64,000 nt of DNA from Rhizophagus irregularis (Eukaryota > Glomeromycota > Glomeromycetes > Glomerales > Glomeraceae): NCBI RefSeq assembly GCF_026210795.1, contig NC_089439.1:2542001-2606000 (forward strand), in the 5' to 3' direction. A model generated the notes under the pieces. It had not been told where the DNA came from. It saw only the letters and a program-made list of their open reading frames with translations, and did no database searches. The translations under genes and the position numbers were made by a program. Positions 35,313-46,740 of this stretch are shown piece by piece; the stretch's first letter is position 1, and the number at the start of each line of letters is the position of its first letter.

Positions 35313-36656
35313 TTAAATACCATTATTTAATAAAGGAGAACATCTAATTAAAACTGAAGATATAATTAATGATAATTCATTTAATTCTTCTCCTTTTTCA
35401 TCAATATAATCTACTTGAAGATATTTAAGATTAGGTAACCATAAACCTTCCTCATAATTTTTTTCATCATCAAATATATCTTTCTTATTTTTCTTATTAT
35501 TAAGAAATATACCTCTACCACATATACAGTTAATAAGCCTTAATTCTTGCAAATTTTGTAAATATTTCATGTAAGATAAAATAGTACTATTATAATTTAT
35601 CCGTGCATTATTAAGAATCAGAGTTTTTAATGAATTATGTTGAGATTCTTTTAAAGATTTTAAAATTTCATTTATACCCATTTCTGGAATATCAAATAAT
35701 TCAAAATGAACTAAATTATGTTGAGATCTTATTAGAGAAGCAAGATAGTAAGATTCACTTGATACTTCTGCCCGTGCTGCATTTCCACAATAAAAGTAGA
35801 TAGGATAATTAATTCTAATGATTAATTTTTGAATATTATAACAAATTTGTGAAAAGGAAAAGAATATTTCATATTTCCTTTCTCTTATAGTGAGTACAAG
35901 TTCAGTTAAATTGGCAAAAAATTGAGTAATTTCAGGAATTTTTGATTCCTTAATTAATAAATTAAGAATGTAATTATCACTGTAAATAAAATGGTTGTAA
36001 TCATCATTTACATCATCATCATCATATTTATCTACTTTAATAAGAAATGAACAAGGATTTTTGTTATTAATCTTATAGAAAATAAATTTTGTATCAAATG
36101 AAAGTATTTTTAACTTTGGTATGTTCATAATAAAGTATTTCATTATACTTCCAAATGTTAAAGGTGAATAATCGTTTTTGTTGGATTTTGAATTGGAATT
36201 ATTCCATTGATTCCAATCTTTAATTGCACAATATAATTCATGCAAGTCCAATACAAATAAAAATTCGAAATAATCAAAAGTAATTCTTTCGCTTTTCGCT
36301 TTAATAATTCCTTTTTCAACGAATGCTTTATCATGTTTAATTAATAGATAGGTCATCAATAAATTAGTAGCTTGATATTGACGTTTCTCATTTGAACAGT
36401 GACATTGTTTAGAATTTGTAAGTTGTGAAAAAACTGAAGGGTTTATTTTATTGCAAGTGTATAAGAAATGAAATGGTTGTCTCCATAATAAATCTACCGT
36501 TTCTTTACACCAATCTCGAGAAACTAATAAGCAAGAATGAAGAGATTTTTTATCATTTTTTAAATGAAGAACAATCGGACGAATTAATTCTGGTGGAAGT
36601 GTTTTAGAATTTTCAACATCATTTTCGTCTTTTTTTTTTGAAAAATTTAACAACAT
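35313..36656 (-). CDS. F-box-like protein, family B (copy B2, intact)
   Basis: This is an intact 447-residue single-exon frame. LPPELIRPIVLHL is at 20-32, SCLLVSRDWC at 41-50 and VDLLW at 54-58: a good F-box-like pattern with the hydrophobic helix and the W of the last helix. A Cys-rich patch follows (C-N-K near 69, then CHC near 88). After that comes a body with irregular leucine-rich segments, for example LKTLILNNARINYNSTILSY and LQELRLINC near residue 385. The N-terminal LLNFSKKKDEN is encoded by a T5-C-A10 tract, which is unstable in the two sister copies. B2 is the only B copy in the window with an uninterrupted frame from its ATG. Substrate-adaptor function is inferred from the domain alone. 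Confidence 0.85.
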   Translation of the reverse strand: MLLNFSKKKDENDVENSKTLPPELIRPIVLHLKNDKKSLHSCLLVSRDWCKETVDLLWRQPFHFLYTCNKINPSVFSQLTNSKQCHCSNEKRQYQATNLLMTYLLIKHDKAFVEKGIIKAKSERITFDYFEFLFVLDLHELYCAIKDWNQWNNSNSKSNKNDYSPLTFGSIMKYFIMNIPKLKILSFDTKFIFYKINNKNPCSFLIKVDKYDDDDVNDDYNHFIYSDNYILNLLIKESKIPEITQFFANLTELVLTIRERKYEIFFSFSQICYNIQKLIIRINYPIYFYCGNAARAEVSSESYYLASLIRSQHNLVHFELFDIPEMGINEILKSLKESQHNSLKTLILNNARINYNSTILSYMKYLQNLQELRLINCICGRGIFLNNKKNKKDIFDDEKNYEEGLWLPNLKYLQVDYIDEKGEELNELSLIISSVLIRCSPLLNNGI

Positions 36657-36740
36657 TATTACGGCTGGTAATGAAACGAAATCCGAATAATGACAGAATA
36701 AATAACAGATAAGGAAAATTTCAACGTATCACAACGCCTT

Positions 36741-38125
36741 GGGTATCATTAGATCGGTCTAGGCCTTTCCTTTTTTGGTATAAGATACAGTATATGTAGA
36801 TTATTGGCTAAATATATGTCGCAGTTGTCGCACCTATTACCTTTGGTCAATTCCAAAAATTGGCTGATATTAAATTAAAAGAAGGAACATGCCGACCCAG
36901 TCCTCGACTCATAATATTGTACTTAATACAAAATAGAAATGAATTACAAATCGCCAATGCGATATTAATTCTAATAATCTCATAGCTCATTATTCTCTTC
37001 TACTAGGACCCCGAAATATATAAGGTGGCTTTCGAACTTTTTACCAATAGCTGTACGCAAGGGTTTTATATAAGTTCAGTACGCAAAATTACCTCCTTAC
37101 TTTGGATAATTGAAAAAAATACGCAAATTAATTTCCTGACCTACCGATCATCATGTGATTTACCTATTGTTTTGTTGAACGAATAATTTTTTTAAAAAAT
37201 TTAATAACTTTATGTCTGTCACATAATCATATAAATGTATTTGTTAAATGTACAAGCATTACACATTTTTTTGCACTAAATAAAGTGCTACATATTTTTT
37301 GCATTAATAGATATTTATATTTATTTTTATTTATCTCATGAAATAAATATATATGATCAGCCAAATTACTAAAAATACGCAAAATAAACCCTTACTTAAA
37401 CAAAAAATCTGTTAAAAATACGCATTTTAATAGTCTGTCCGTGGCTAAAAAATCCTCAGGTTGTACGCAAATCAATATCTAACCCGTAAAATTTCTCTAT
37501 GCTAACGACGCAATTATGCACCTTACCCCTAAATATATATTTCAGGTCCTCTTCTACTCTTCCTGCCATCTTACATTTATACCGACCTTGTAAAGGATAT
37601 TACTTTCGCTTATTCACCCAAACGCTGCGTCCTTACACAAATTGTGATATCTGTAGAAGTGGAATGTTATATAATACTAATAAAGGAAGATACCTCTTGT
37701 CCAAGCAGAAGATTGACCCCAAACGATCAATAATTAGTTATTTGCATAACCTTTTTAATTTTGCAATAAAATATATCAGAACATTACACTTTAATAAAAT
37801 TATCATAATGAAATTATGCTTAGTATTGAAATCATGACAAGAATTTCTATAATGAAAATTATAGCCTATTCTAATCTTCTCTCCACATTTGGGCAATTTT
37901 CATTTTTAGCGATATTGAGCATAGAGGTGACTGATATCCTACCCTCACATTCAATATCTGATTATTATGCACGCCACCCAAGATCATGCCTGTTTTAACT
38001 AACGATTTTAATTTTGATATTTAAATATTGGCTTTATTTATAAGTAATTAATATATAATAAATAAATCAAATGAAACTTATAAAACTAAACATAAACCTT
38101 AGTTTACTAAATATTCAGTTAATGA
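36741..38125. other. Intergenic, no supported gene
   Basis: The word TACGCAAAT or close variants recurs from 37070 to 37470 (near 37078, 37121, 37372, 37415 and 37455). This suggests an old repeat or a dispersed binding site. No gene is visible. Confidence 0.5.
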
Positions 38126-39721
38126 CTATACATCTTTATAATCATCACAAATATCAAATCTATTATCATTATAAATATTAAATTCCACTATTTTAACTCC
38201 TTTATCTTTAATTTGATTCAATAATTTTGATTCCTCATCATTCAATTCTTTATCTAATTTTTGCATACCAAGAATTTCTAAACTATTATTACTTCTTTCA
38301 ATATAATTCAAAACAATATTAAGAAATTCTAATTTAATAAAATAATTTAGATTAATTATTTTAAAATTATTATGACAATTTTCTAAAAAATCCTTAAATC
38401 TTAATAACCTATTGTAACAATGAGAATGAATAGAAATCTCAGTAATATTATTAGGTATATTATTTGCTAAATTTATAAAAAATTCATGACTATTATAAGA
38501 AATATTAATAATTAATGTTCTTATTCTTAAATTTTTAAAATATGATAATATTGATAAATCAAAATTAAAATTAAAAAAAAATGTTATTCTTAATAAAATA
38601 AGATTTGAACAAAACATCAATATATTTTCAATAAGAGGTTTTGACAGATTTCCAATTAATAAGCTTTTTAATGATGCACCTAAATATTTGATCATTAATG
38701 ATGTGACATCATTATTCCAAATATTTCTTTTAAGTGATAATCCTTTGAGTGAAGCAAAATTTAAACCCTCACATTGATCTAATAGTATACTTTTACAAGT
38801 TACAAAATATAAATATTTTAAATTATATAGATTTTTAAAATTCTTCAAACCAACATTATTATTAAAGTCAGTATCTATAAATTCGATTTGAACTAAGGAA
38901 TGCTTTTGAAATTCTAAAGATAAAAGAATATTATTTAATAAAAGATGCCAACTTGTTATTTTAAAATATTTAAGTTTGTTTTGCTTTTGAATAATTGTAC
39001 AAAGCTTTTCCATATTATTAGTATTGGTATTAGACAAATTATTGAAAATAGTACGTTGACCATGAACTTGAATTATTAATTTTTTCAAATTTAAACAAAC
39101 ATTCGCTATATTACCTAAAAATTCTTGTTCGATTTCATTTAAGTTATCATTTAAATGAAATTTTAATGATAATATATTTAATTTTGTTAAATTTGATGTG
39201 AAATTTTGAATATCAAGATTTTTAAACCCTTTATTATAAAATATATTTGAAGAAATATCTAGTTGTTTCACGTTTATACTATGTCGTAAAATTGATTGAT
39301 GAAATATTGGAAATATTGGAATAGTATAATTACTATAATACTTTATTCTATACTGAGTAATTGCTCCTATAAAACATCTCTCAATTGCAGAATTTATTAC
39401 CAAATAATTATAATTTTTCAAATATTTTAGATATTCAAATAATGGTTTGTGTTCTTCATCAATATTAATATTGATTTGATTTTGTTTTAACAGTTTCTTT
39501 AATTGTAATATTTCTTCTTTATCAAAGCAAAGAATTAAGGTCAATATTATTGCGTAATTTTTTCCGGTTATATTTACAAATGGATTTGCATAAAGTAAAG
39601 GAATTGTTGATTTACACCAAAATCGATTAACTAATAAACAGTTAAATAAAGTTGAACGTTCACTTTGAAGGTTTTGTAAAATATTATAAATACAATCATC
39701 TGGTAAATAAGGTAAAGTCAT
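38126..39721 (-). CDS. F-box-like leucine-rich protein, type C
   Basis: The frame opens at 39850, but the likely start is the Met at 39721 (MTLPYLPDDCIYNIL), giving 531 residues. Upstream codons look random and the F-box begins just after this Met. LPDDCIYNILQNL spans 6-18, then FNCLLVNRFWCKSTIPLLYANPF spans 26-48, a strong F-box-like match. The body has repeated leucine/isoleucine-rich stretches with conserved Asn (LTKLNILSLKFH, LKKLIIQVHG), resembling degenerate LRRs. It shares the overall plan but little sequence with families A and B, so it is a separate lineage. The C-terminus ends in an acidic, polar tail. Confidence 0.83.
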   Translation of the reverse strand: MTLPYLPDDCIYNILQNLQSERSTLFNCLLVNRFWCKSTIPLLYANPFVNITGKNYAIILTLILCFDKEEILQLKKLLKQNQININIDEEHKPLFEYLKYLKNYNYLVINSAIERCFIGAITQYRIKYYSNYTIPIFPIFHQSILRHSINVKQLDISSNIFYNKGFKNLDIQNFTSNLTKLNILSLKFHLNDNLNEIEQEFLGNIANVCLNLKKLIIQVHGQRTIFNNLSNTNTNNMEKLCTIIQKQNKLKYFKITSWHLLLNNILLSLEFQKHSLVQIEFIDTDFNNNVGLKNFKNLYNLKYLYFVTCKSILLDQCEGLNFASLKGLSLKRNIWNNDVTSLMIKYLGASLKSLLIGNLSKPLIENILMFCSNLILLRITFFFNFNFDLSILSYFKNLRIRTLIINISYNSHEFFINLANNIPNNITEISIHSHCYNRLLRFKDFLENCHNNFKIINLNYFIKLEFLNIVLNYIERSNNSLEILGMQKLDKELNDEESKLLNQIKDKGVKIVEFNIYNDNRFDICDDYKDV

Positions 39722-40181
39722 ATTAAAAAAATTTAGGAAGTTTTTTGCGGAGTATCGGAGTTTTGCTATTATATGCCCAATTTTAGAGGTCATATGGTTG
39801 TACATTACTTTTGTATTACTGTAATGGGGATTTATACAATTATACCCCATTCGGATGGTGTATTACGGCATTAAGAAAATGTAACAAATAAAGGGGATGG
39901 GCAAATAGATTTTCATGTATGTGTCAATTGTGTCATCCACTCTCTTACATATTGTTATACACTTAGTTCGGAGAATATTACATAGTAGACCTAGTAATTT
40001 CCAAAAAATAATACTGTACATTTAGCGTATTAAGTTAAAATTTTATTTGGAACACATCCAACATATAAAAATTTTTGGAAATTTGATCACATGTTCGAGT
40101 TTTTTTTCATCAATTTGTCGGAATTTTTCAGAAAATTTTTTATAGGGCAAAGCAAAGATATAGTTTTAATGTAAAAAAATT

Positions 40182-40516
40182 CAGTGATGGACAATGACCA
40201 GGTCATATTGAAATTTTTAAATGACCGTGATCATATGTACTTATGACCGGTGGTCATATTGCCTATTGGTCATAATTATATTATAATCATAATGTCATTG
40301 GTTAATGATCATATGATCTATATAACTATCTTATAATTATGAGTTTATGGATAATTTCTGGCGGATTTAACCAATTTTATTATATAAAATACCATGATTT
40401 GATTGGCTAATAATTTATGACCATAGTCATATGATCTTACAAATTCAAAATGACCAAATGACCTATGACTAGTCATATAGGTCATAGTGGTCATTCTAGG
40501 TCATAGTCCAACACTG
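40182..40516. mobile_element. hAT-type MITE with perfect 8-bp target duplication (335 bp)
   Basis: The ends CAGTGATGGACAATGACC and GGTCATAGTCCAACACTG are inverted repeats. AAAAAATT occurs immediately on both sides (40174-40181 and 40517-40524). An 8-bp duplication and CAGTG-type ends are diagnostic of the hAT superfamily. The word TGACC/GGTCA is repeated many times inside, near both ends, as in subterminal transposase-binding motifs. Non-autonomous. Confidence 0.88.
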
Positions 40517-42515
40517 AAAAAATTAGAATTGATTGCTATATGCCAGAAATTATTTGCTCAAAATAACATTGCTCATCATTAACCTTTCTATTTATGATAC
40601 TACTGTATCGGATATATGAATTAAGACGATTCCAACTACTTTTGTCATGTCTCATACAAAATACCCTGACTGGACAGACAGAAAAGTGCCTACGCTTATG
40701 TTTCGGACAATCATATGAATAGTTATAGTAGGTATATTTAAACCGAAGATATTTTGTTGTAAGTATATTAGAATTTTTCTTTTCTCTTTGTCCCACGTAA
40801 GTTAAAAAAAAATTTTTTAATTTTCACCATTTAACCAGGCCTTTGACGAAACTTTTAATAGGAATGTCCAAATGATTGAACCTTTCAGAGGTTTAGCAAA
40901 ATTTCCGCTCATTTACGGGAGATTTTTTTATAATGTTGAAATATATTAATCTTTGTTAACTCCTTTTTTTTTTGATTTTCTTAACAATATAAACTAGAAA
41001 CTATATAGTAACCTACCGTTACCACAGCCCAACTTCACAGCTTCCGATTTTGATCCGGCTCTGACTTTGTTACCGGAATCATCCTGAAGGTAAGTTATCG
41101 AAATGCCTTCGTGATAATGTTACCATTATTAACTGAAACAAGACACTATGATGTAGCAACTCTCTTTTTTCTATTATAACTTCAATTTTTTATACTGCAA
41201 TTTCTGGACATCTGGACTATTAGAGAACCTAGAAGCCAAAACTTGTCAAACCTAATAATATATTGATAAATAACTTGAATTTATACATTTTATACCTATT
41301 GATCCTAATATGTTAAATTGAAAGGAAAATAAAATTAAGCGAGAACCAGAATATTCGATCATCAAATACTATAAAAAGGTCGTTTGTAGTTGAATCGATT
41401 TAGAAAATAATTAACAATTCCCGGTATTTTTAGAAAAAGTATTAAATTATTTCGTCTAAGACTTAAATCGAAACAAATTAATACAAAATAATAACAGAAT
41501 AAACAGATAATCATAGTTCGTTATATACTATTTTATATCATTTACCGTAAAATGCGAGTAGTAAATCTTTTTTCACATAAGACCAAAAAAAGATAAAAGA
41601 CTATGCTAATTATATCTAATTTTTCATATTTAATTTTCAAATTTTATTCACGGTAATATGTGTTGTTAATATTTCAAAAGTAAACGAAATATTTTGAATC
41701 ATTAGCTTTAAGTATTGCAATGAAAAAGCAATATTAAAGAAATCACATTATAACAATAATTGTCCGAGATGTCCGTCAATGTCCGTCTGTCACGCCGCGT
41801 GTATAACCAAACCAATGAAAATCTAGGATCAGGTGTAACAATTATGTAGCAATAATGAAATATGAATGAAATTTTAGCATAACAAATAAACGCGTAAATA
41901 ATTTATTCATTTAACATTTTAGACATAATCAGTCTACCGCGTTACTATGTTACTATTTTAAAATTTTATTTGATGTTACATATTTTTTTTTTTTTCACTC
42001 GCGTATAAACCGCTTCTCTTTATTAATTAAATTGAAAAAGCGCACTAATTACAAAATAAAAAAAAGAGATACATTGAAACTGCCAACGTCAAGCATTGAC
42101 AATCACTCCATACCGGGCGCGATGTTACATATTTTTAGTAATACCTAAATAATTCATCGACACTTCGGACGCTCTAACGGTCCCTGTTACCTACTACTAG
42201 TTATACTAACAAAGTTGAAGTTTTACCAAAAGATCTTTGCTTTTTCAAATAATATTTTATTTTTCCAACGAGAGAAATAATATTATTGGAAAGACATTCA
42301 TAATTCGCGAAAAAAATTGCAGCGTATTACATTTTTTGCTAATCATATTAGTTAAAATTTAATATCGCTATCACAACCGCATAAAACTAAATATTAAAAT
42401 AAAAAAAAAATAATAAATTATTTTGTCATTATTAATCATTTTTTTTTCAATTAATCTATAAAAGAAAAATAACAACGCGTCAGTCGCGTCAATTTTTTTG
42501 AAAATAAATTTTTGT

Positions 42516-42535
42516 CATACATACATACATACATA
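42516..42535. repeat. CATA microsatellite
   Basis: About five tandem CATA units, roughly 290 bp upstream of the gene at 42828. Confidence 0.85.
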
Positions 42536-42827
42536 ATCATGCATATTTTGAATATTTTGACTGGGTCAAGAAAGTAATACGAGGAGGTCAAGAACGTAAT
42601 TTTTGCGTGTTATTATGCAGACACCACGTTGACAATTGTAATTAAGTCTATTGTACATAATCTAAATGACGTGATGGCCATTATTTATTTTTTAAATAAA
42701 ATCGCGCGACTCGCGCCCAATCTTTACTACTACTTGATCTCTCTTCTTTTTCGTAATATATCCCTTTATATAAGATAAATTATTCTTGTTTTCTGATTAT
42801 TCTTCTTTCTTGGTATCTTTGATTAAT

Positions 42828-44447
42828 ATGGCATCGTTATTTCATTGCGAATGTTTACAAATAATTTTTTTATTTCTATATGATACTTCCACTGATAATT
42901 TAAATGCAAACATATCAACTGAAGATATATATTCTTGTACGTTAGTATCAAGACATTGGTGCAGAATATCAACACCACTCTTATATGCTTATCCGTTTCA
43001 ACATTTTCGTCATTTAATGCACCCGCTTTTTTACCATAACATTCCAGATCTATCATCATCATATTTTAAATTGGTTCGTACATTATTAAGTTGTATTCCT
43101 AGATCTGCTGAAGTTGAACGGATTATTTCGCCAGGTTCTTCCGATGAACAAAATTTATTCCCCGATCTTTCTGAAGAATTTTTCTCATCTAATCCAATGT
43201 TTAATTATATTACATTTATTCGAGGTATAATTTTTGATGATTTGTTATATCTTTATTCAGGTTCAGGTATAAAAATTCATGAGTGGCTATCCTCTAATAT
43301 TTCAAATAATGCAACAAGAGATCAAATTTCAAAATCATTCCTTGTTACAAATCATCTTATAAATTTCTTGTGTGCATACTGCAGCAATTATTTACAGAAA
43401 TTAGAATTTTCATTCACAGTTAGTAATAGTGAAGAATATTTTATTAATATTATCAATCAATTAACTTTTAATAATGAACAAAGTGGATTGACTAATCTAA
43501 AAGAATTATATTATTGCAATTATTATAATATTAAAAAGGTTGATCTTTATTCGGCTTTTTCAAATAGTGTTCGTAACTTAACGTTACTCTACAACGAGGG
43601 AAATAATACCAGCGAAAAAGCCAATTCATTATCACGTTTTATTTCTCTACAAAATAATTTGCAACATATATTGTTATCAGAAAATAGTATTGGCTTTACG
43701 TTAGATAATCATATTAGTGGATTTTATAATGTTGTGTTCGAATCATTATCAACACAAAGTGAAAGTCTACGAACATTAAAGTTGAAAAATATACCTTTTA
43801 ATAAATTAAATGGGGAGGCGTTAAACTCACTATGTTTACTTAAAAATATCAGAGTGTTAGAGTTGTATAATTGCATAAGAATAGATGATAATGATGATAA
43901 TCTAAAGGAATGGGCAGAGAATCTGACGAGACTTGAAGTTTTTGAACTTGTATCACAACATATCCGTGATGTTTCCGAAGGATTTTTGATTCAACTAATC
44001 CAATCGTCTTCAAGTACTTTAAATAAATTAACTATACGTAGTAGAAGGGAGAATCGATATCATCGATCATTATTTCAACAAATCCCGGTTCATTTGAATT
44101 CATTGATTCATTTAAACATCACTAAAATTTATCTAGATGAATTAATTCTTATATTTAAATCATGTACTCAATTGGTGTATCTTAGTATAATATTATCAGA
44201 TGATGAATTATGGGGAACAAAATTTAAGGATTTGGGCGAATTAATTCCTAGAAAATTACAAAAGATTAGAATTAAAAGGATGGATGATTTGTTATTTAGT
44301 AGTTCTGAATTAAAATGTTTCTTTGAAGGGTGTGTAAATAATAATGGAAAGTTAAAATATTTAGAAATTCATGATGGAGAATGTGAGTTTGATCAAGAGT
44401 ATTTTGATGTAGCTGATGAATTTGGCATACAAATAATTGATGATTAA
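42828..44447 (+). CDS. F-box-like leucine-rich protein, family A (copy A4)
   Basis: An open frame begins at 42786, but MASLFHCECLQIIFLFL from 42828 aligns with the MASFLLSECLEK start of its relatives. It is taken as the start, giving 539 residues. CTLVSRHWCRISTPLLYAYPF starts at residue 37. The leucine-rich core is LKNIRVLELYNCIRIDDNDD, then WAENLTRLEVFEL. The C-terminus is EYFDVADEFGIQIIDD. Codons are less uniformly A/T-ending than in A6 or A2. The frame is intact with no introns. Together with A5 and A6 it forms a second family A cluster about 30 kb from the first. Confidence 0.85.
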   Translation: MASLFHCECLQIIFLFLYDTSTDNLNANISTEDIYSCTLVSRHWCRISTPLLYAYPFQHFRHLMHPLFYHNIPDLSSSYFKLVRTLLSCIPRSAEVERIISPGSSDEQNLFPDLSEEFFSSNPMFNYITFIRGIIFDDLLYLYSGSGIKIHEWLSSNISNNATRDQISKSFLVTNHLINFLCAYCSNYLQKLEFSFTVSNSEEYFINIINQLTFNNEQSGLTNLKELYYCNYYNIKKVDLYSAFSNSVRNLTLLYNEGNNTSEKANSLSRFISLQNNLQHILLSENSIGFTLDNHISGFYNVVFESLSTQSESLRTLKLKNIPFNKLNGEALNSLCLLKNIRVLELYNCIRIDDNDDNLKEWAENLTRLEVFELVSQHIRDVSEGFLIQLIQSSSSTLNKLTIRSRRENRYHRSLFQQIPVHLNSLIHLNITKIYLDELILIFKSCTQLVYLSIILSDDELWGTKFKDLGELIPRKLQKIRIKRMDDLLFSSSELKCFFEGCVNNNGKLKYLEIHDGECEFDQEYFDVADEFGIQIIDD

Positions 44448-45099
44448 AATAACTGTAGTAATTAATAATTGGAGTTGGAGTATAAAGAACAATTACGATT
44501 AGAAATTTAGAATTAAAATTTTTTTTAATGTAACTTGATGAACTGTGTTATTTTAATATTTGAAGTTAATTGAATAATGATAGAGATATTGCTCGAGAAC
44601 GCGATCAAATTGAAGTAGATCTTAATACGCAGCATTTTTATGTAGTAATCAATCATATAAAAAACAAATGTAAATAAATTTAAATTCATAGTATTATCGC
44701 TACCTTGTTCTTATTTTGGGTCAGGAATAGACAAAATGAAGCGTAAGTCTGTATTAATTGATGAAATTGATGATAATCCACCAATGGAATTTGACGTCGA
44801 ATTTGGCGTCTAATTATAGAATAAAGTAACCTAATTTATATTAGTTTATATATAAATTGATGTTGATGTTCTAACTATAAAATGAAAGTAACCTGATTTA
44901 ATATAAAATGATTTGCATGTCGGGAATTTCTTGAACTCTGGGAAAATCTCTCGTTCCCACAATCATTTATAGTTTCCGAATTTTTTTTTACAAATAAAGT
45001 ATATTTATTATGTCATTATTACGTTGTCTTTGCTAAAATTCTTCTTTCTTTCTTTTTAGTTAACGACTTTTTTCTCTACCGATTTTTTTTTACGAAAAA
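44448..45099. other. Intergenic, one very short coding-like frame
   Basis: A 25-codon frame (44736-44813, MKRKSVLIDEIDDNPPMEF...) is acidic and protein-like. It could be the last exon of a lost gene, but nothing upstream joins it. A short tandem echo of ATAGAATAAAGTAACCT follows at 44814-44910. Confidence 0.35.
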
Positions 45100-45450
45100 A
45101 TGGGCAATGAACAATCAAGTGATGGTAAAAGTGATAAAAACATCAAAAATGAACGATCAAGCGATGATGAGAAAGACAATACAGCAATCGAACAATCAAG
45201 TAAAGTGATAAGAAAACCAAAACAGCAGCCAGCTTAGGAATTGGCGCTGCTCTTATAACGATAAGTGTTGCTAATCCATCCTTAGGGGGAACATTGTCAA
45301 CCGCTTGTCTTGGAACAGGAATTGGAATGAAAGTAGTTGGTAGTTTGATAGAGAACAAAAGAAATGGAAGAAGCAGGAGAAACAATTCAATTAGGTGCAG
45401 AAATAGGAGGCGTAGGAAATCAAGCTGTTAAAATTTTTAAAAAAGAATGA
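45100..45450 (+). pseudogene. Broken gene for a small glycine-rich membrane-like protein with an MG N-terminus
   Basis: The ATG at 45100 gives MGNEQSSDGKSDKNIKNE and a polar, repeated 'EQSS' region, ending in a stop at 45235. A different frame continues at once as AASLGIGAALITISVANPSL and GGTLSTACLGTGIGMKVVGS. A third frame gives EEAGETIQLGAEIGGVGNQA and ends VKIFKKE at 45450. The three pieces read as one small protein split by two frameshifts. The MGNxxSS start resembles an N-myristoylation site and the Gly/Ala-rich middle could sit in a membrane. I do not recognise the family. Two sequencing errors could mimic this, but decay is more likely. Confidence 0.55.
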
Positions 45451-45974
45451 AGCTGTTAAAGGAAAACACGCTTGTTCTACTCGCGTAAGTATTTCTAAAG
45501 GATATAAATAAAATTCAGCAAAGTACGTATTATGCCATCCATTACTAGAAAAGAAAGTTCTAGCTAGGTCTATTAACATACGTCGAAATTTTCTTACTTT
45601 TTCATCGTTTAGTTATTTTTGTTTAAATTGTTGAACTTTTTTTTTCTCAGTTCGATTATGTTTTAGGAATCATTGTTATTTTTTTAATTATTTTTTTATT
45701 AAGTTTTTTATGTATTTTCGCCAACAATTATGAAATAAAGTAAAAGATAAACAAAGGGTTGTCAAAAATAAAGATCATAGTTGTAATTTAAGTATGTTTC
45801 ATTCAATTGACAAACTAAGGATATATAAATAAGAGAACATCCCTGATTTAGAAAAGATAAGGAATAGGATAGAAAGATTGGTACAGTAGTAATAGTGAGG
45901 GGAAAGGTAAACCAATGGAAAAAGTCGAAACCGAAATATATGAATCATTAGGAGTAATTCTAGAATTGACAGTG

Positions 45975-46205
45975 CAATATTATTAATATTAAATCATGTA
46001 ATCAATTAATTTTGATGAAATGTAAGGAATAAAATTTAAGAATTTGAGAAAATTTATTCCTAAAAATTACGGAAATTTCATTATCTAATAGGGATTAATT
46101 GAAATTTTTCTTCGAAGAGCGTGTAAATAATAATAACAGCAAGTTAAAAAAAATACTGGATGATGTAAATGTCAATTAAAAATATTTTGATATTGCCAAA
46201 ATACA
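45975..46205 (+). pseudogene. Degraded 3' end of a family A F-box-like gene
   Basis: DNA and broken frames match the end of family A. KSCNQLI is followed by GIKFKNLRKFIPKN, then after a stop LKFFFEERVNNNNSKL, and finally KYFDIA. At least two stops and a small deletion interrupt it. The N-terminal two thirds are absent. It lies between A4 and A5, marking a lost member of the cluster. Confidence 0.75.
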
Positions 46206-46740
46206 ATTATCAGTAGCTAGTGGTTTAAAATTTTTTTTATTTAATAAATTCCTTCGATATTAATAATTTAATATTGAAATATAAAGTTTTAAATTGACTT
46301 AATTATAATAAATTTTGGATTTAAATTATGAATTAATTTTTTACAAGTATTTTGTTGAAGAATGAACTTTAGGATTTCCATGTTTTTTATCTGAATATTT
46401 CCATAAAATTTTATGAATTATCAAGCCGTTTATAGCCGTCGTATAACTAATTTTTTTTTTTAACGAATAAATAATTGAGGTTATATTACATTTACGACAT
46501 AAACATGGTCAATTTTTGGCAATCAAATTGAAAATGTAACAGAATTCGTTATTATCTACAGAAATAAAGAATATATAAAGAGAAGGTAGATTCTAAATTA
46601 TTATTCACCTATATTGTATATATGTGAATTAAAATTTATCATCAACTTCCATTTCACTAAAATTACCCGACTTCATTTTACCGATTCATCATTTTAATGA
46701 CATGAATTCACTATCATTTTACAGAAACCGTCCTAGTACT

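Larger units (their letters stand above)
34739..36740 (-). repeat. Right arm of a ~2-kb inverted duplication (B2 arm)
   Basis: Reverse-complement counterpart of 31685-33722, covering the B2 upstream region, B2 and its 3' flank. It lacks the MITE at 33112 and carries its own MITE at 34946-35141. Confidence 0.85.
39722..42827. other. Gene-free stretch with short elements
   Basis: Contents are the hAT-type MITE at 40182, a possible 79-bp CCCTATAAA-family remnant ending at 40147 (ATTTTTTATAGGG), and a CATA microsatellite at 42516-42535 upstream of the next gene. No coding gene is supported. Confidence 0.5.

Noticed and set aside
40069-40147. 79-bp CCCTATAAA-family copy
   Set aside because: Only the right end (TTTTTTATAGGG) is clear; the left end lacks the CCC. 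Mentioned in the spacer entry only.
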